From NCBI RefSeq assembly GCF_900113455.1, contig NZ_FOPI01000018.1, positions 1 to 50,409 on the forward strand: a stretch of 50,409 bases of DNA, in the 5' to 3' direction. The position numbers were made by a program, and so were the translations under genes. The stretch comes from Ligilactobacillus ruminis DSM 20403 = NBRC 102161. Lineage in GTDB: Bacteria > Bacillota > Bacilli > Lactobacillales > Lactobacillaceae. Every line of letters begins with the position of its first letter. Position 1 is the first letter of the stretch. Positions 38,689 through 47,700 of the stretch are shown piece by piece. The notes under the pieces were generated by a model, which saw only the letters and a list, made by a program, of their open reading frames with translations, had not been told where the DNA came from and searched no databases.

Positions 38689-38716
38689 TAAACCCGTCGA
38701 TTTTGACGGGTTTAAA
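38689..38716 (+). terminator. Hairpin between dam and integrase
   Basis: AAACCCGTC-GATTTT-GACGGGTTT is a perfect 9-bp stem. On the plus strand it is followed by A-rich sequence and on the minus strand by TTAATAC, so it is a weak terminator at best. Confidence 0.45.
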
Positions 38717-38764
38717 AATACGTCTAAGGGAACATAAGTTTTTATTTATGAAGGAGGAATTATC

Positions 38765-39880
38765 ATGGCATCTATAACTAAATTAAACGATAAATGGAGA
38801 GTTCGTGTGTCTTGGTATGATTCCACTGGAACAAGACGATTCAAATCTAAAGCTGGATTTTCCACGAAAGCTGAAGCTAGCCGATGGGCCAGATCCATGG
38901 AGATAAAAAAAGACGATTCGACAATCACCGATAAATCTGTATCGTTCGCGCAGTATTTTGACGAATGGTTCCGAACATACAAAGAAAACAAAATATCTTA
39001 CATCACGGCCGGTAAATATAGGGTAATTCAATCTAAACTCGCCGAGTTTTATGGTTCTAGGAAAATTGATGAAATTACACGCAGAGATTACCAGAGGTTT
39101 ATCAATGAGTACGGAGCTTACCACGCCCCTGAATCTGTCAAGAAGACCAACTCCATCATCAGATCGTGTGTCAAGTCCGCTATTCTTGACGACCTGATCA
39201 CTAAGGATTTTACACAGAACGTTGAACTGGTATGGAATTCTGACAGAGAACACAAAGTCGATTATCTTAATGTTGATGAAATAAACAAGTTGGCTGCATA
39301 CCTTGAAAGTAAGTTAGACCCAAGATATACCAGCTACTATATGATTTATACAGCTATCATGACCGGAATGAGGTTACAGGAAATAGCAGCGCTGACATGG
39401 GACGATATCAATTTCAACTGGAAGACGATTGACATCAATAAAGCCTGGGATTTTGTGATGAAGAAGTATATCCCAACCAAGACCGAATCATCAGCCAGAA
39501 TCATCAGGGTTAACAGCAAGCTGCTTGATATCATCGCTCAGCTAAAATTCAATCACTCCGAAATGGTATTCTGTAATGCTTCTGGAACTATACCTACATC
39601 GGCAGGGTGCAACAAAACGCTTCGGAAGTCTTTGCAGCAGTTAGGCATAAATAAGCCAAGCTATCACTTCCATGCTCTTAGACATAGCCACGTTGCCCTG
39701 CTCTTATACAAAGGTGTGGATATATACGCCATCAGCAAGAGACTAGGCCATTCTGATTTGACAACAACTACTCGCAGATATGCGTACTTAATCGATGAAC
39801 TGAGACAAAAAGCGGATGACGACATCGAAAATATCCTTAATAATGTTGGAATCGAGACAAGCCATCGGATAGCAGAATAG
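38765..39880 (+). CDS. int: Prophage tyrosine integrase
   Basis: This is 371 residues: an AP2-like arm-binding N-terminus (MASITKLNDKWRVRVSWYDSTGTRRFKSKAGFSTKAEASRWAR), core-binding domain (ITAGKYRVIQSKLAEFYGSRKIDEITRRDYQRFIN), and catalytic domain with TGMRLQEIAALTW, HALRHSHVALL and RLGHSDLTTTTRRYAYL (nucleophile Tyr). GAAGGAGGAATTATC precedes the ATG. As the last phage gene on this side it marks the prophage right end; paired TTGGTGACA repeats behind it are likely arm sites. Confidence 0.93.
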   Translation: MASITKLNDKWRVRVSWYDSTGTRRFKSKAGFSTKAEASRWARSMEIKKDDSTITDKSVSFAQYFDEWFRTYKENKISYITAGKYRVIQSKLAEFYGSRKIDEITRRDYQRFINEYGAYHAPESVKKTNSIIRSCVKSAILDDLITKDFTQNVELVWNSDREHKVDYLNVDEINKLAAYLESKLDPRYTSYYMIYTAIMTGMRLQEIAALTWDDINFNWKTIDINKAWDFVMKKYIPTKTESSARIIRVNSKLLDIIAQLKFNHSEMVFCNASGTIPTSAGCNKTLRKSLQQLGINKPSYHFHALRHSHVALLLYKGVDIYAISKRLGHSDLTTTTRRYAYLIDELRQKADDDIENILNNVGIETSHRIAE

Positions 39881-39896
39881 TATCAAATTTTGAACC

Positions 39897-40025
39897 TTGG
39901 TGACACTTTGGTGACATTTTTCCTTATAAACGTTGATATATCAATATATATCAAGCCGGTAAGTGGCTTTCTTATAACATTTTATAATGATTTATGATTT
40001 TAAAACACCGTTAAGTCGGTGTTTT
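39897..40025. promoter_or_regulatory. Probable attR arm region and phage-end terminator
   Basis: TTGGTGACA occurs twice (39897-39905, 39908-39916), 11 bp apart, so on the same DNA face, as expected for integrase arm sites. A palindrome GATATAT-CAAT-ATATATC (39935-39952) follows, then AAAACACCG-TTAAGT-CGGTGTTTT plus T-run (40002-40025), a terminator on the plus strand. The crossover core cannot be fixed because the left end of the prophage is outside the window. Confidence 0.55.
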
Positions 40026-40130
40026 ATTTTTTTATGATTATCTGTGATTGTTTAAAGTGTTGTCTTGTTGTCCGTAACCTTGGGGATGGATTTTTCTTAA
40101 GAATTTTTATGCAACATTATGAATACAAGA

Positions 40131-40160
40131 CTCTGTCAAAATGCAGAGCCTTTATTTTTT
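40131..40160 (+). terminator. Plus-strand terminator-like hairpin
   Basis: CTCTG-TCAAAATG-CAGAG is followed by CCTTTATTTTTT on the plus strand. Confidence 0.5.
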
Positions 40161-40163
40161 GCA

Positions 40164-40262
40164 CAAAAAAATACCCCCGAAAAACGGGGGTGCTCTGGTT
40201 CTGGCGCAGTTGCCAAACTGGTCAGCTGCTGTCAGGACCTGCCTGGGTATTTTCACACAACG
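40164..40262 (-). ncRNA. Candidate small RNA with strong terminator
   Basis: A minus-strand stretch of about 100 nt without ORF contains small stems (CAGTT/AACTG, GGTC/GACC) and ends in ACCCCCG-TTTTT-CGGGGGT-ATTTTTTT (40191-40164), a very strong terminator. The terminator needs a transcript; none of the genes to its right should reach it because of a terminator at 40295-40320. It could also be only a leftover terminator. Confidence 0.35.
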
Positions 40263-40294
40263 TTATAATGCATCAATAACTAAGCCGGTGTCCA

Positions 40295-40320
40295 ACAAAA
40301 AGAGCCTCATCTAAAGCTCT
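40295..40320 (-). terminator. Terminator after the 75-residue gene
   Basis: On the minus strand AGAGC-TTTAGATGAG-GCTCT is followed by TTTTTG. It ends the gene at 40311-40538. Confidence 0.65.
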
Positions 40321-40538
40321 TCTTTCATTAATTCAATTTCTTGAATAATAGCTCTAGTTTCTAATACCAAAGCATATTTTTCCATAGCCTCTAATTGTTC
40401 TTCTAACAATTCATCCTTACAACTTAGCTTAAATTCTAGCTTATCTGCTTTAGCTAATACAATCATTCGACGTAACTTACTAATTCTAGTTGTTAATTCT
40501 AAATATTCTTGTTTCATTCTTGATTTGTAATCATTCAT
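40311..40538 (-). CDS. Phage protein, crAss001_48-related type
   Basis: This is 75 residues (MNDYKSRMKQEYLELTTRISKLRRMIVLAKADKLEFKLSCKDELLEEQLEAMEKYALVLETRAIIQEIELMKEEL). The RM..EY.EL..R...L......LDF...C....L..Q...M..Y...LE.RA pattern is common in phages of lactic acid bacteria. Function unknown. It lies outside the main prophage's integrase on the minus strand, in an AT-rich remnant. Confidence 0.65.
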   Translation of the reverse strand: MNDYKSRMKQEYLELTTRISKLRRMIVLAKADKLEFKLSCKDELLEEQLEAMEKYALVLETRAIIQEIELMKEEL

Positions 40539-40555
40539 TTTAATTCTCCTTATAA

Positions 40556-40580
40556 AAAAGACGGCTATTGCTAGTCGTCT
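40556..40580 (-). terminator. Terminator after the DUF6275-like gene
   Basis: On the minus strand AGACG...CGTCT is followed by TTTTTTATAAG. Imperfect stem. Confidence 0.55.
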
Positions 40581-40840
40581 AATACTAATCCTTTATTTTC
40601 AAACTTTTTGTACACATCAATGTACAATTCGTTTTTATCTCCGTTATATGTTAATTCATAATACATACCATCAAACAATGTAGTTGATAATAAAGCTTTA
40701 TTACTTTGTAAAACCTTAGTTAACCAAACTACATAAACATCATCTGAACTAATCTGTTTACCATCTGTTTTATCTAAATGATCATTAGTATATTTAACCA
40801 CTTCATTTTTACATATATCTATAAATTTTCCATTATCCAT
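40571..40840 (-). CDS. DUF6275-like phage protein
   Basis: This is 89 residues from ATG 40840, set by GGAGGAAATT. MDNGKFIDICKNEVVKYTNDHLDKTDGKQISSDDVYVVWLTKVLQSNKALLSTTLFDGMYYELTYNGDKNELYIDVYKKFENK is the DUF6275 pattern (VYVVW..K.LQN.KALLST...DGMYYE.T). Role unknown. In phages it often sits near minor head genes, matching the MuF fragment here. Confidence 0.72.
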   Translation of the reverse strand: MDNGKFIDICKNEVVKYTNDHLDKTDGKQISSDDVYVVWLTKVLQSNKALLSTTLFDGMYYELTYNGDKNELYIDVYKKFENKGLVLDD

Positions 40841-40858
40841 AATTTCCTCCAAAAATAA

Positions 40859-40888
40859 AAAGCACCCACATTATTTATGTGAATGCTT
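40859..40888 (-). terminator. Terminator after the possible immunity gene
   Basis: On the minus strand AGCATTCACAT-AAATA-ATGTGGGTGCT (11 bp with G-U pairs) is followed by TTTTTATTTTT. Confidence 0.75.
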
Positions 40889-41108
40889 AAGCTTTGTAAA
40901 AGTTAACAATTTGACCTACATTTATTTTATCAGTTTTGTCTACTACAAATGTATTTCTATCTGAAATAGGTACACCTGTAATAGTATATGTTTCACCATT
41001 AATTTTTGCTTTATCGCCAATCCATATTTCTTCAGGCAATTCTTCGTTAGTGATTAAAACTGTGCTTTTAGGAGCTGAAAACTTATTAATAATTTCTATT
41101 TTTTTCAT
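40887..41108 (-). CDS. Small protein after the MuF toxin-like gene, possible immunity protein
   Basis: This is 73 residues (MKKIEIINKFSAPKSTVLITNEELPEEIWIGDKAKINGETYTITGVPISDRNTFVVDKTDKINVGQIVNFYKA), beta-rich. Its start overlaps the end of the MuF toxin-like gene and it ends with its own terminator. In polymorphic toxin loci this slot holds the immunity gene. I do not recognise the family, so immunity is inferred from position. Confidence 0.5.
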   Translation of the reverse strand: MKKIEIINKFSAPKSTVLITNEELPEEIWIGDKAKINGETYTITGVPISDRNTFVVDKTDKINVGQIVNFYKA

Positions 41109-41702
41109 TTTTCAATCTCTCCTTCCAGTATTGCAAATTAGCCTTAGTTTCTAAAATTTCTTCTTTAGGTATATTATATAAATTTTTTACTGATAATAAA
41201 TAATTTTGGGCTTCAATTTCAGCCTTATATCTAGAAACATTTGTTAAATCTATCTTGCCATCTCTAAATTGCTTAACATGATAAAGTTCTTCTAAAACTT
41301 CACTTATAGTTGGCTTGTTTTTTAATGCTATAAGATCTTCACTTAGTACAATGGCATTTGCCCCTTTCTTTTTTAAATAAGCTTCTGCTTCAGCGTCCTG
41401 CCAAACCTTGCCACCGTTCTTTCTGAATTCAGCTATTAGTTTACGTTGTTTTTCTTTATTAATGGTAACTCGCTTTTCAGTATTTTTCTTTCTCTTTAAT
41501 CTAGCTACTTCAACATTACTCTTTTCATCTTTCCAGTATGCAGACAGTGCGCACCGGCAGTTCGGATGCGCAGGCAGTGTAGGCACGTCCTTGACGCGAT
41601 ATACACACCATCGTTATGCCTGGCATACTCTGCACACGTCGGACACGCCTTTGGCTCTGCAGTCCACTGACACCGCTCAACGCCGTAGTGGTTAAAGGGC
41701 AT
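41086..41702 (-). pseudogene. MuF-type minor head protein C-terminus with metallopeptidase-toxin-like domain, frameshifted
   Basis: The frame from 41702 gives CQWTAEPKACPTCAEYARHNDGVY, then another frame from 41586 gives VPTLPAHPNCRCALSAYWKDEK: together the well-known MuF end (CxxC...DG.Y...LPAHPNCRC). The junction (about 41610) has lost frame. After it, about 130 residues include ISEVLEELYHVKQFRDGKIDLTNVSRYKAEIEAQ, an ExxxH-type motif like metallopeptidase toxin domains found on MuF proteins. The N-terminal MuF part is absent. Phage MuF proteins with toxin tails are a described polymorphic toxin group. Confidence 0.65.
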
Positions 41703-41726
41703 AAAAAAAGACGGTTGGCCCGTCTT
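41703..41726 (-). terminator. Terminator after the 70-residue gene
   Basis: On the minus strand AAGACGG-GCCAA-CCGTCTT is followed by TTTTTAT. It sits directly ahead of the MuF fragment. Confidence 0.8.
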
Positions 41727-41738
41727 GAATACTATTTG

Positions 41739-41951
41739 CTACTTGTCATCTTCGTTATCTTTGTCATTCGTTTTTGCAGGTCTCAGTTCTTCCGGCAAGT
41801 CTTCATCTTTTAATTCCTTACCGTATAGCTCGCTCAAAAACTTTTTTGCCATCTTCTTATACTCTTCTGAGTGCTTAAGGGGTTTAAGGTTCATTACAGT
41901 TTCAAAATCAGCGTCATGCCATCTTCTGTCAGAATGAGGTTTCTTATTCAT
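41739..41951 (-). CDS. Small phage-type protein, 70 residues
   Basis: ATG 41951 follows AGGTGGTAGAAA. The product (MNKKPHSDRRWHDADFETVMNLKPLKHSEEYKKMAKKFLSELYGKELKDEDLPEELRPAKTNDKDNEDDK) is charged with an acidic tail. It is followed by a terminator. Probably part of the same phage remnant. Not recognised. Confidence 0.55.
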   Translation of the reverse strand: MNKKPHSDRRWHDADFETVMNLKPLKHSEEYKKMAKKFLSELYGKELKDEDLPEELRPAKTNDKDNEDDK

Positions 41952-41959
41952 TTTCTACC

Positions 41960-42388
41960 ACCTCTATAATCGGAACTGATTTATTATTTGAACGTTCCTC
42001 TAAGTAGTATTTTAGACTTTATAATGATGATTTTCTGGCAAATAAAACTTCCTTTTCTCCGGTTTCATCATACTTTCCTAATACATCCCCCCTATTGCAA
42101 TTTTTTGATTTCGTATTATCTTTTTAAAGTTCCTTACACAATCTCTGTACTCACGAAACAAAATAAGTCTCAATAGACTTATTAATCAATTTGGAGCTCC
42201 AATTCTCTAAGATCGAGTGATTAAGAACTCTCTTCAAACTTACTACACCAGAAACCGATAAGACTATTCACCACCGTTTCATGATAAAATTGTCAAATTA
42301 ATTTTTTACAAAAAAACAGACTTAGTTGTTACTTTATTTCTTTAATATTACGTAATTATTAAAAATGGGATTTTAAGATGAAAAAACA
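41960..42388. other. AT-rich intergenic stretch
   Basis: No convincing gene. A hairpin AATAAGTC-TCAATA-GACTTATT lies near 42159-42180 and a 12-bp palindrome TTGGAGCTCCAA at 42191-42202. The stretch separates the phage remnant from the sigma factor gene. Confidence 0.4.
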
Positions 42389-42441
42389 CTGACAAAATAC
42401 TTAAAATGAATTATATTATATTCGTGACATTCAAGTCACGA
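42389..42441 (+). promoter_or_regulatory. Promoter and palindrome ahead of the sigma factor gene
   Basis: CTGACA (42389-42394), 17 nt, TATATT (42412-42417). Just after, TCGTGAC-ATTCAA-GTCACGA (42422-42441) is a perfect palindrome at the probable transcription start, so it could be an operator or a leader hairpin. Confidence 0.6.
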
Positions 42442-42468
42442 CAGGAATATTTATAAGGGGGCATTATC

Positions 42469-43054
42469 ATGACTCAAAACGAAGATGAAGCAACGAAAGA
42501 ATTGCTTCGACGATTTAAGGAGTACCATTGCGAGGACTCATTGGCAGAGCTGTTTGCAAAATACAAGCCGTTGGTTATTAGGGCGATCAATTCGTTTCAT
42601 TTCAGAACTTTGGATCGGGACGATTTGCTTCAAGAGGCTTATATTATCTGTTGCTCTACGGCTCTCAGCTACAATCAGACAACGACGAAAGCAACTTACG
42701 GCTGCTATTTCAAGGCTAGCCTGTATAATCGGCTGACGACGTTGAAGCGTGAAGAAACGGCTAATAAACGCATGGGAAACGTGCTGGCAGTTCCGCTCGA
42801 TTCAATCTGCGGCGATGACGATTCATTTATCTCTGAAAATACTTTCAGCGAACTTGAAGCCAAAATTGCGCTTGAGCAGGTAATGGCCAAAATGCCCAGG
42901 CAAATTAACGTCTTTGGAAAGTAGCGTTTTGGTTGATTGGCTGAATACGATCTCAGTTAAAGAAACAGCAAGAAATTTAGGGATTTCCGATCAAAAGACG
43001 TATAATGCCTTGAACCGCTGCCGTAAGAAACTGTCCTCGCTTGTGGACTGGTAG
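42469..43054 (+). CDS. ComX / sigma-H-like RNA polymerase sigma factor, split by +1 frameshift
   Basis: The first frame (42469-42924) gives sigma region 2: LAELFAKYKPLVIRAINSFHFRTLDRDDLLQEAYIICCSTALSYN...GCYFKASLYNRLTTLKREE. It ends soon after MPRQINVFGK. The +1 frame from 42899 carries region 4, LTSLESSVLVDWLNTISVKETARNLGISDQKTYNALNRCRKKLSSLVDW, ending at 43054. The shift point is ATG-CCC-AGG-C (42892-42901). Joined length is 194 residues, as usual for ComX-like factors that run competence genes. Either an inactivating mutation or a programmed +1 shift at a proline codon followed by a rare arginine codon. Confidence 0.8.
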
Positions 43055-43108
43055 CTTTTAGCTTCCTGCATCGAATAATGCTAAAGGAGTCTTGAAGAAA
43101 TTTAAGGC

Positions 43109-43152
43109 TCTTTTTGTTTGCTGAAAAATTCAGAGTTGATTGAGCCTTTTAA
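43109..43152 (+). terminator. Terminator after the sigma factor gene
   Basis: AAGGCTC and GAGCCTT enclose an inner stem CTGAA-AAA-TTCAG, followed by TTAATTTTT on the plus strand. Confidence 0.6.
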
Positions 43153-43193
43153 TTTTTGATTTCACTTTGCATCACATCCCAAAATTTTCGTAA

Positions 43194-43234
43194 CAAAAAA
43201 GCAATCAGGACCAAACCTCTTAAGTCCTGATTGC
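43194..43234 (-). terminator. Terminator of gltBD
   Basis: On the minus strand GCAATCAGGAC and GTCCTGATTGC form an 11-bp stem followed by TTTTTTG. It ends the gltB-gltD transcript. Confidence 0.88.
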
Positions 43235-43269
43235 CAAATGATGTTAATGTCTTATGCCGAACATGTCGC

Positions 43270-44703
43270 TTATTCGGCATGGGCAGCCGCTTTGCAAGCC
43301 TCATTGACTTTTTCAGCTGCCATGCGCCCTTCGTGGATGCCCCAAATTACAAGGCTCGGTCCACGGCGAGCATCGCCTGCGACGTAAACTTTTTCGTCAT
43401 TTGTCGTATAATCGTCGTTAACCTCAGTTACGCCGAATTCATCCAAGAATTGCTTTTGTGCTCCCGTAAAGCCCATTGCCAAAAGCACAAGATCAACCGG
43501 ATGCTTTTCTTCAGTTCCCGGAACGGGCTTGAAGAGTTGCGCATGACATGTCGTCACGCTTGAAACGTGCCCATCGACGCCTTCAAACCCAACTGCCGTG
43601 GTTTCATACTGAGTCAAGACGCCTTCAAATAATTCGTTGGCTTCTTCTTGACCGTATCCCGTCTTGGCAACGCGTGGCCATTGAGGCCACGGATTATCAG
43701 CCGGACGTTTTGAAGGCGGACGCCGAGTAATTTCAAGCTGCTTGACATCTGCCGCACCTTGTCTGATGGCCGTTGCAATGCAGTCGTTGCCCGTATCTCC
43801 ACCGCCGATGACCATGACTTTTTTGCCTTCAAGTTCTTTGCTTGCCTTGGTCCCGTTTTTCAGAACGCTCTTTGTCGCATCGGTCAAATAGTCGACTGCA
43901 AGACGGACGCCTTCCAATTCGCGTCCAGGAACGTTCAAATCACGCGCTTGACGGGCACCAATCGCAAGAACGATTCGTTGATACTTGCGTTTCAATTCGT
44001 CTCCGGAAACGTCGATACCGACCTCGGTGTTCAAAACGAATTTTACTCCGACTTCTTCCATGATTTTGACACGACGAGCAACGATTTCTTTAGGCAATTT
44101 CATATTCGGGATGCCATACATCGTCAATCCTCCCGGATGATCGTCGCGCTCATAAACGGTCACGTCATAGCCAAGCTGATTCAATCGCCATGCGCAGGCC
44201 AATCCTGCCGGACCGCTTCCGACGACTGCAACCTTGATTCCGTTGCGATGCAAAGGAATCCCACTTTCCTTGACCCAACCGTTCGCATAAGCCGTTTCAA
44301 TGATATAGCGTTCGTTGTTTCTGATTGTAATGCCCTTGCCGTTCAAAGCCTCATTGCAAGCAACTTCGCAAGGCGCAGGACAAACGAGTCCGGTAAATTC
44401 CGGGAGCGGATTTGTCAAAGTCAATCTTTCAAAAGCATGCTTGTCTTCTTCACGATAGATCAGATCGTTCCACTCAGGAATCAGATTATCATTCGGGCAG
44501 CCGCTGACTGCGCGCCCACCGGAATAAAATTGGCCAGCATGACAGTGAGGAACACCGCAATTCATACAACGTGCTGCTTGTTTTCTGCGTTCTTCGACTG
44601 AAAGAACGTTTTCCATTTCTTCAAAATCTTTGATACGTTCAGCAACCGGTCGAATCGGATTGTTGACACGCGGATATTTCATAAAACCAAATGGATCTGC
44701 CAT
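43270..44703 (-). CDS. gltD: Glutamate synthase (NADPH) small subunit
   Basis: This is 477 residues. The N-terminal Cys clusters (CMNCGVPHCHAG, GCPNDNLIPEW, GLVCPAPCEVAC) bind the two 4Fe-4S centres; VAVVGSGPAGLACAWRL binds FAD; VMVIGGGDTGNDCIATAIRQGA binds NADPH; a final FAD motif is VYVAGDARRGPSLVIWGIHEGR. It passes electrons from NADPH to GltB to make glutamate from glutamine and 2-oxoglutarate. AGGAGAATTGAATT precedes the ATG. It follows gltB by 17 nt and ends at a strong terminator. Confidence 0.96.
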   Translation of the reverse strand: MADPFGFMKYPRVNNPIRPVAERIKDFEEMENVLSVEERRKQAARCMNCGVPHCHAGQFYSGGRAVSGCPNDNLIPEWNDLIYREEDKHAFERLTLTNPLPEFTGLVCPAPCEVACNEALNGKGITIRNNERYIIETAYANGWVKESGIPLHRNGIKVAVVGSGPAGLACAWRLNQLGYDVTVYERDDHPGGLTMYGIPNMKLPKEIVARRVKIMEEVGVKFVLNTEVGIDVSGDELKRKYQRIVLAIGARQARDLNVPGRELEGVRLAVDYLTDATKSVLKNGTKASKELEGKKVMVIGGGDTGNDCIATAIRQGAADVKQLEITRRPPSKRPADNPWPQWPRVAKTGYGQEEANELFEGVLTQYETTAVGFEGVDGHVSSVTTCHAQLFKPVPGTEEKHPVDLVLLAMGFTGAQKQFLDEFGVTEVNDDYTTNDEKVYVAGDARRGPSLVIWGIHEGRMAAEKVNEACKAAAHAE

Positions 44704-44720
44704 AATTCAATTCTCCTTTT

Positions 44721-47700
44721 CTACCTGGATGCCGTAATAATATCGAAAGCCTTTTGTTCAAGTTGATCCTTAGGCGTGCCCTTCTTGGCGCATTCTGCCA
44801 TGATCTCATTGATATGACGATATTCCTTAGGATAGACCTTGACAAAGTTTTCTTGTTCTTTCTTCCAGTTGTTCAACAGGCTCTTGGCCTTTTCGGAACC
44901 GGTAAACTTCACATGTTTTTCCAAAATTTCCTTTAAGACGGAATCATTGCCTTTTTCATTAAGCTTGAACAACTCAATCATATCCATGTTGCAGTTTTCC
45001 TCAAGCTTCTTTTCCGGATCGTAAACATAGGCAACCCCGCCGGACATTCCAGCACCAAAGTTGCAGCCGGTTGAGCCAAGAACGACTGCAATGCCACCGG
45101 TCATGTATTCGCAGCCATGGTCACCGATGCCTTCGGCAACAACCGTTGCACCGGAATTGCGAACGCAGAAACGTTCACCGGTTCGTCCGTTGAAGTATGC
45201 TTCACCACCAGTAGCTCCAAAGCAGGCAACGTTTCCGACAATCGGAGCGTTGCTGTAAATCTTCTTCGCCTTGGCGGGAGCCTGAACGATTAAACGTCCG
45301 CCGCTCAATCCCTTGCCGACATAGTCATTTGCTTCACCGATGAGTTTAAGCTCCAAGCCTTGCGGCATGAACGCACCGAAACTTTGACCGGCAACGCCTG
45401 TATATTCAAATTTAAGATGCCCGGCAGGAAGACCATTGTTACCGAAACGCTTGGCGATCCAGCCACCGATTCTCGTCCCGGCAGCACGATGAATATTGTT
45501 GATTGAAGACTTGAGAACAACCGCCTTCTTTTCTTGAATTGCGCTTTCCGCAAAGGCATTGAGGTCTGGCCACTCTGATTTTGGAGCAAACGGATCTTTT
45601 GATTTGCGTGAAATTCCGATCGACGTTCCGAGCAAGCGATCGAAATCAAGCGATTTTGCCTTGCCCTTGGCAACAAAACGCGGTTTCAAATGTTCCGTAT
45701 GTCCAACAAGTTCATCGACCGTGCGATATCCAAGTTCAGCCATTTCTTCGCGAAGATTTTCGGCCAGGAAACGCATGCAATTTTTGATATCTTCCGGCTT
45801 GCCATTAAAGAATTTGCGCAAACGGGGATCTTGCGTAGCAACACCGGTAGGACAAGTATTTTTGCTGCAGACGCGCATCATGATGCAGCCGATTGAAACC
45901 AACACAAGCGAACCAAAACTGAATTCTTCGGCACCGAGCATGATTGCAACGGCAATGTCGCGACCCGTCATAAGCTTGCCATCAGTTTCAATCGTCGTAC
46001 GCTGACGCAGATTGTTCAACGCAAGCGTCTGATGAGCTTCTGAAATTCCCATTTCCCATGGAAGTCCGGCATCGCGCACGGAAATTAGAGGAGCGGCACC
46101 CGTGCCGCCGTCATACCCTGAAATAACGACTTTGTCCGCACCGCATTTGACAACGCCCGTCGCAATCGTACCAACGCCTGTGCTTGATACAAGCTTGACA
46201 GAAACGGCAGCACTAGGATTGATCTGTTTCAAATCATAAATAAGTTGCTTCAAATCTTCAATTGAATAAATATCATGATGAGGCGGAGGAGAAATCAACC
46301 GAACGCCGGGAACCGATCCACGAACCTCAGCAACCCAAGGGAAGTTTTTAGCACCAGGAAGCTGTCCGCCTTCACCAGGCTTGGCGCCTTGAGCAACTTT
46401 GATCTGTATTTCCTCAGCACTCATCAAATATTCAGCATTAACGCCAAAACGTGCTGATGCGACCTGCTTGATGCGACTGTTGATGTCGCGTCCGTCAGGC
46501 TGTTTCTTGAAACGATAACGATTTTCGCCGCCTTCACCGCAGTTGCTCTTTGCGCCGAGTTCGTTCATCGCTTGAGCGATGCATTCATGTGCTTCTTTCG
46601 AGAGCGCACCGAAACTCATGGCCCCAGCCTTGAAACGCTTGACGATTTGGCTGACTGGTTCAACTTCGCTCAAAGGAACGGGATCTCGATCTGATTCGAT
46701 ATTCCACATCGATCTGAGGGTGGAAGGATGCGCCAATTCCTCATCGTGCATCAATTTTGCGTATTCTTTGTAAAGCTTGTAGTCGCCCGTCTTGACCGCT
46801 TGTTGGAATTTATACATCGTCATCGGATTGAACATGTGATGTTCGCCTTCAAAACGATACTTGAAACTGCCATCAGTCGGAAGAGCATCATTTGCCTTTT
46901 CGCCAAATGCAGCTTTGTAGCGTTCAAGATACTCCTCTTCAATTTGATCAAGAGTCAACCCGCCGATACGTGAAACCGTACCGGTAAAGTATTCGTCAAC
47001 GACTTCTTTTGAAATGCCGACAGCTTCGAACAATTGGGCACCCTGATAGCCAACAATCGTCGAAATACCCATACGGCTCATAATTTTAATGATTCCTTTT
47101 TCAGCAGCCGAACGATAAGCTTCTTTCTTGTCGGAGAGGTCATAATAATCAAGCGTTGCGTATACGCCGTAAGGATGAATCGCAGAAGCCCCATATCCCA
47201 ACAACGTTGCATAATGATGCACTTCGCATGCTTCACAAGTATCAGCAACAATTGACACCAAACCGCGTTTGCCTTTTCGAACAAGGTAATTATTCAAGCC
47301 TGAAACCGCTAGAAGAACCGGAATAACCAAATCATCACGCGTTGCACCGCGATCCGTGACAATCAAAACGTTGCATCCGACATCAACTCTGCTTTCGGCA
47401 TCACGGAACAAATCTTCAAGAGCCTGTTGCAGTCTGTGCGGGCGTTCGACATTGCTGTAGCATAATGAGACCTCTCCAGTCTTGAAGCCGCTCTTGCCGT
47501 TTAAATGACGCAATCTTTCAAATTCTCCGTTAACGAGCATCGGAGAATCAATCTTGATTTTTTTGGCATTTTCCGGAACATCTTTGCAAATATCTCCGTC
47601 AGCACCCAAGTACATTTCAGTACCAATCATCTGTTTTTCACGAATTGCATCGATCGGTGGATTCGTGACTTGCGCAAATTGTTGCTTGAAGTAAGTAAAC

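Noticed and set aside
40195-40262. Resemblance to the signal recognition particle RNA (CAGGTCC...AGCAGC on the minus strand)
   Set aside because: The GGA that must pair with UCC and the full domain IV loop are missing, so this is probably chance.
41988-42176. 62-residue plus-strand open frame
   Set aside because: No ribosome binding site, low-complexity hydrophobic sequence in AT-rich DNA.
43759-44601. 280-residue plus-strand open frame opposite gltD
   Set aside because: Complete overlap with a highly conserved enzyme gene and no protein motif; it is a shadow of biased codon use.
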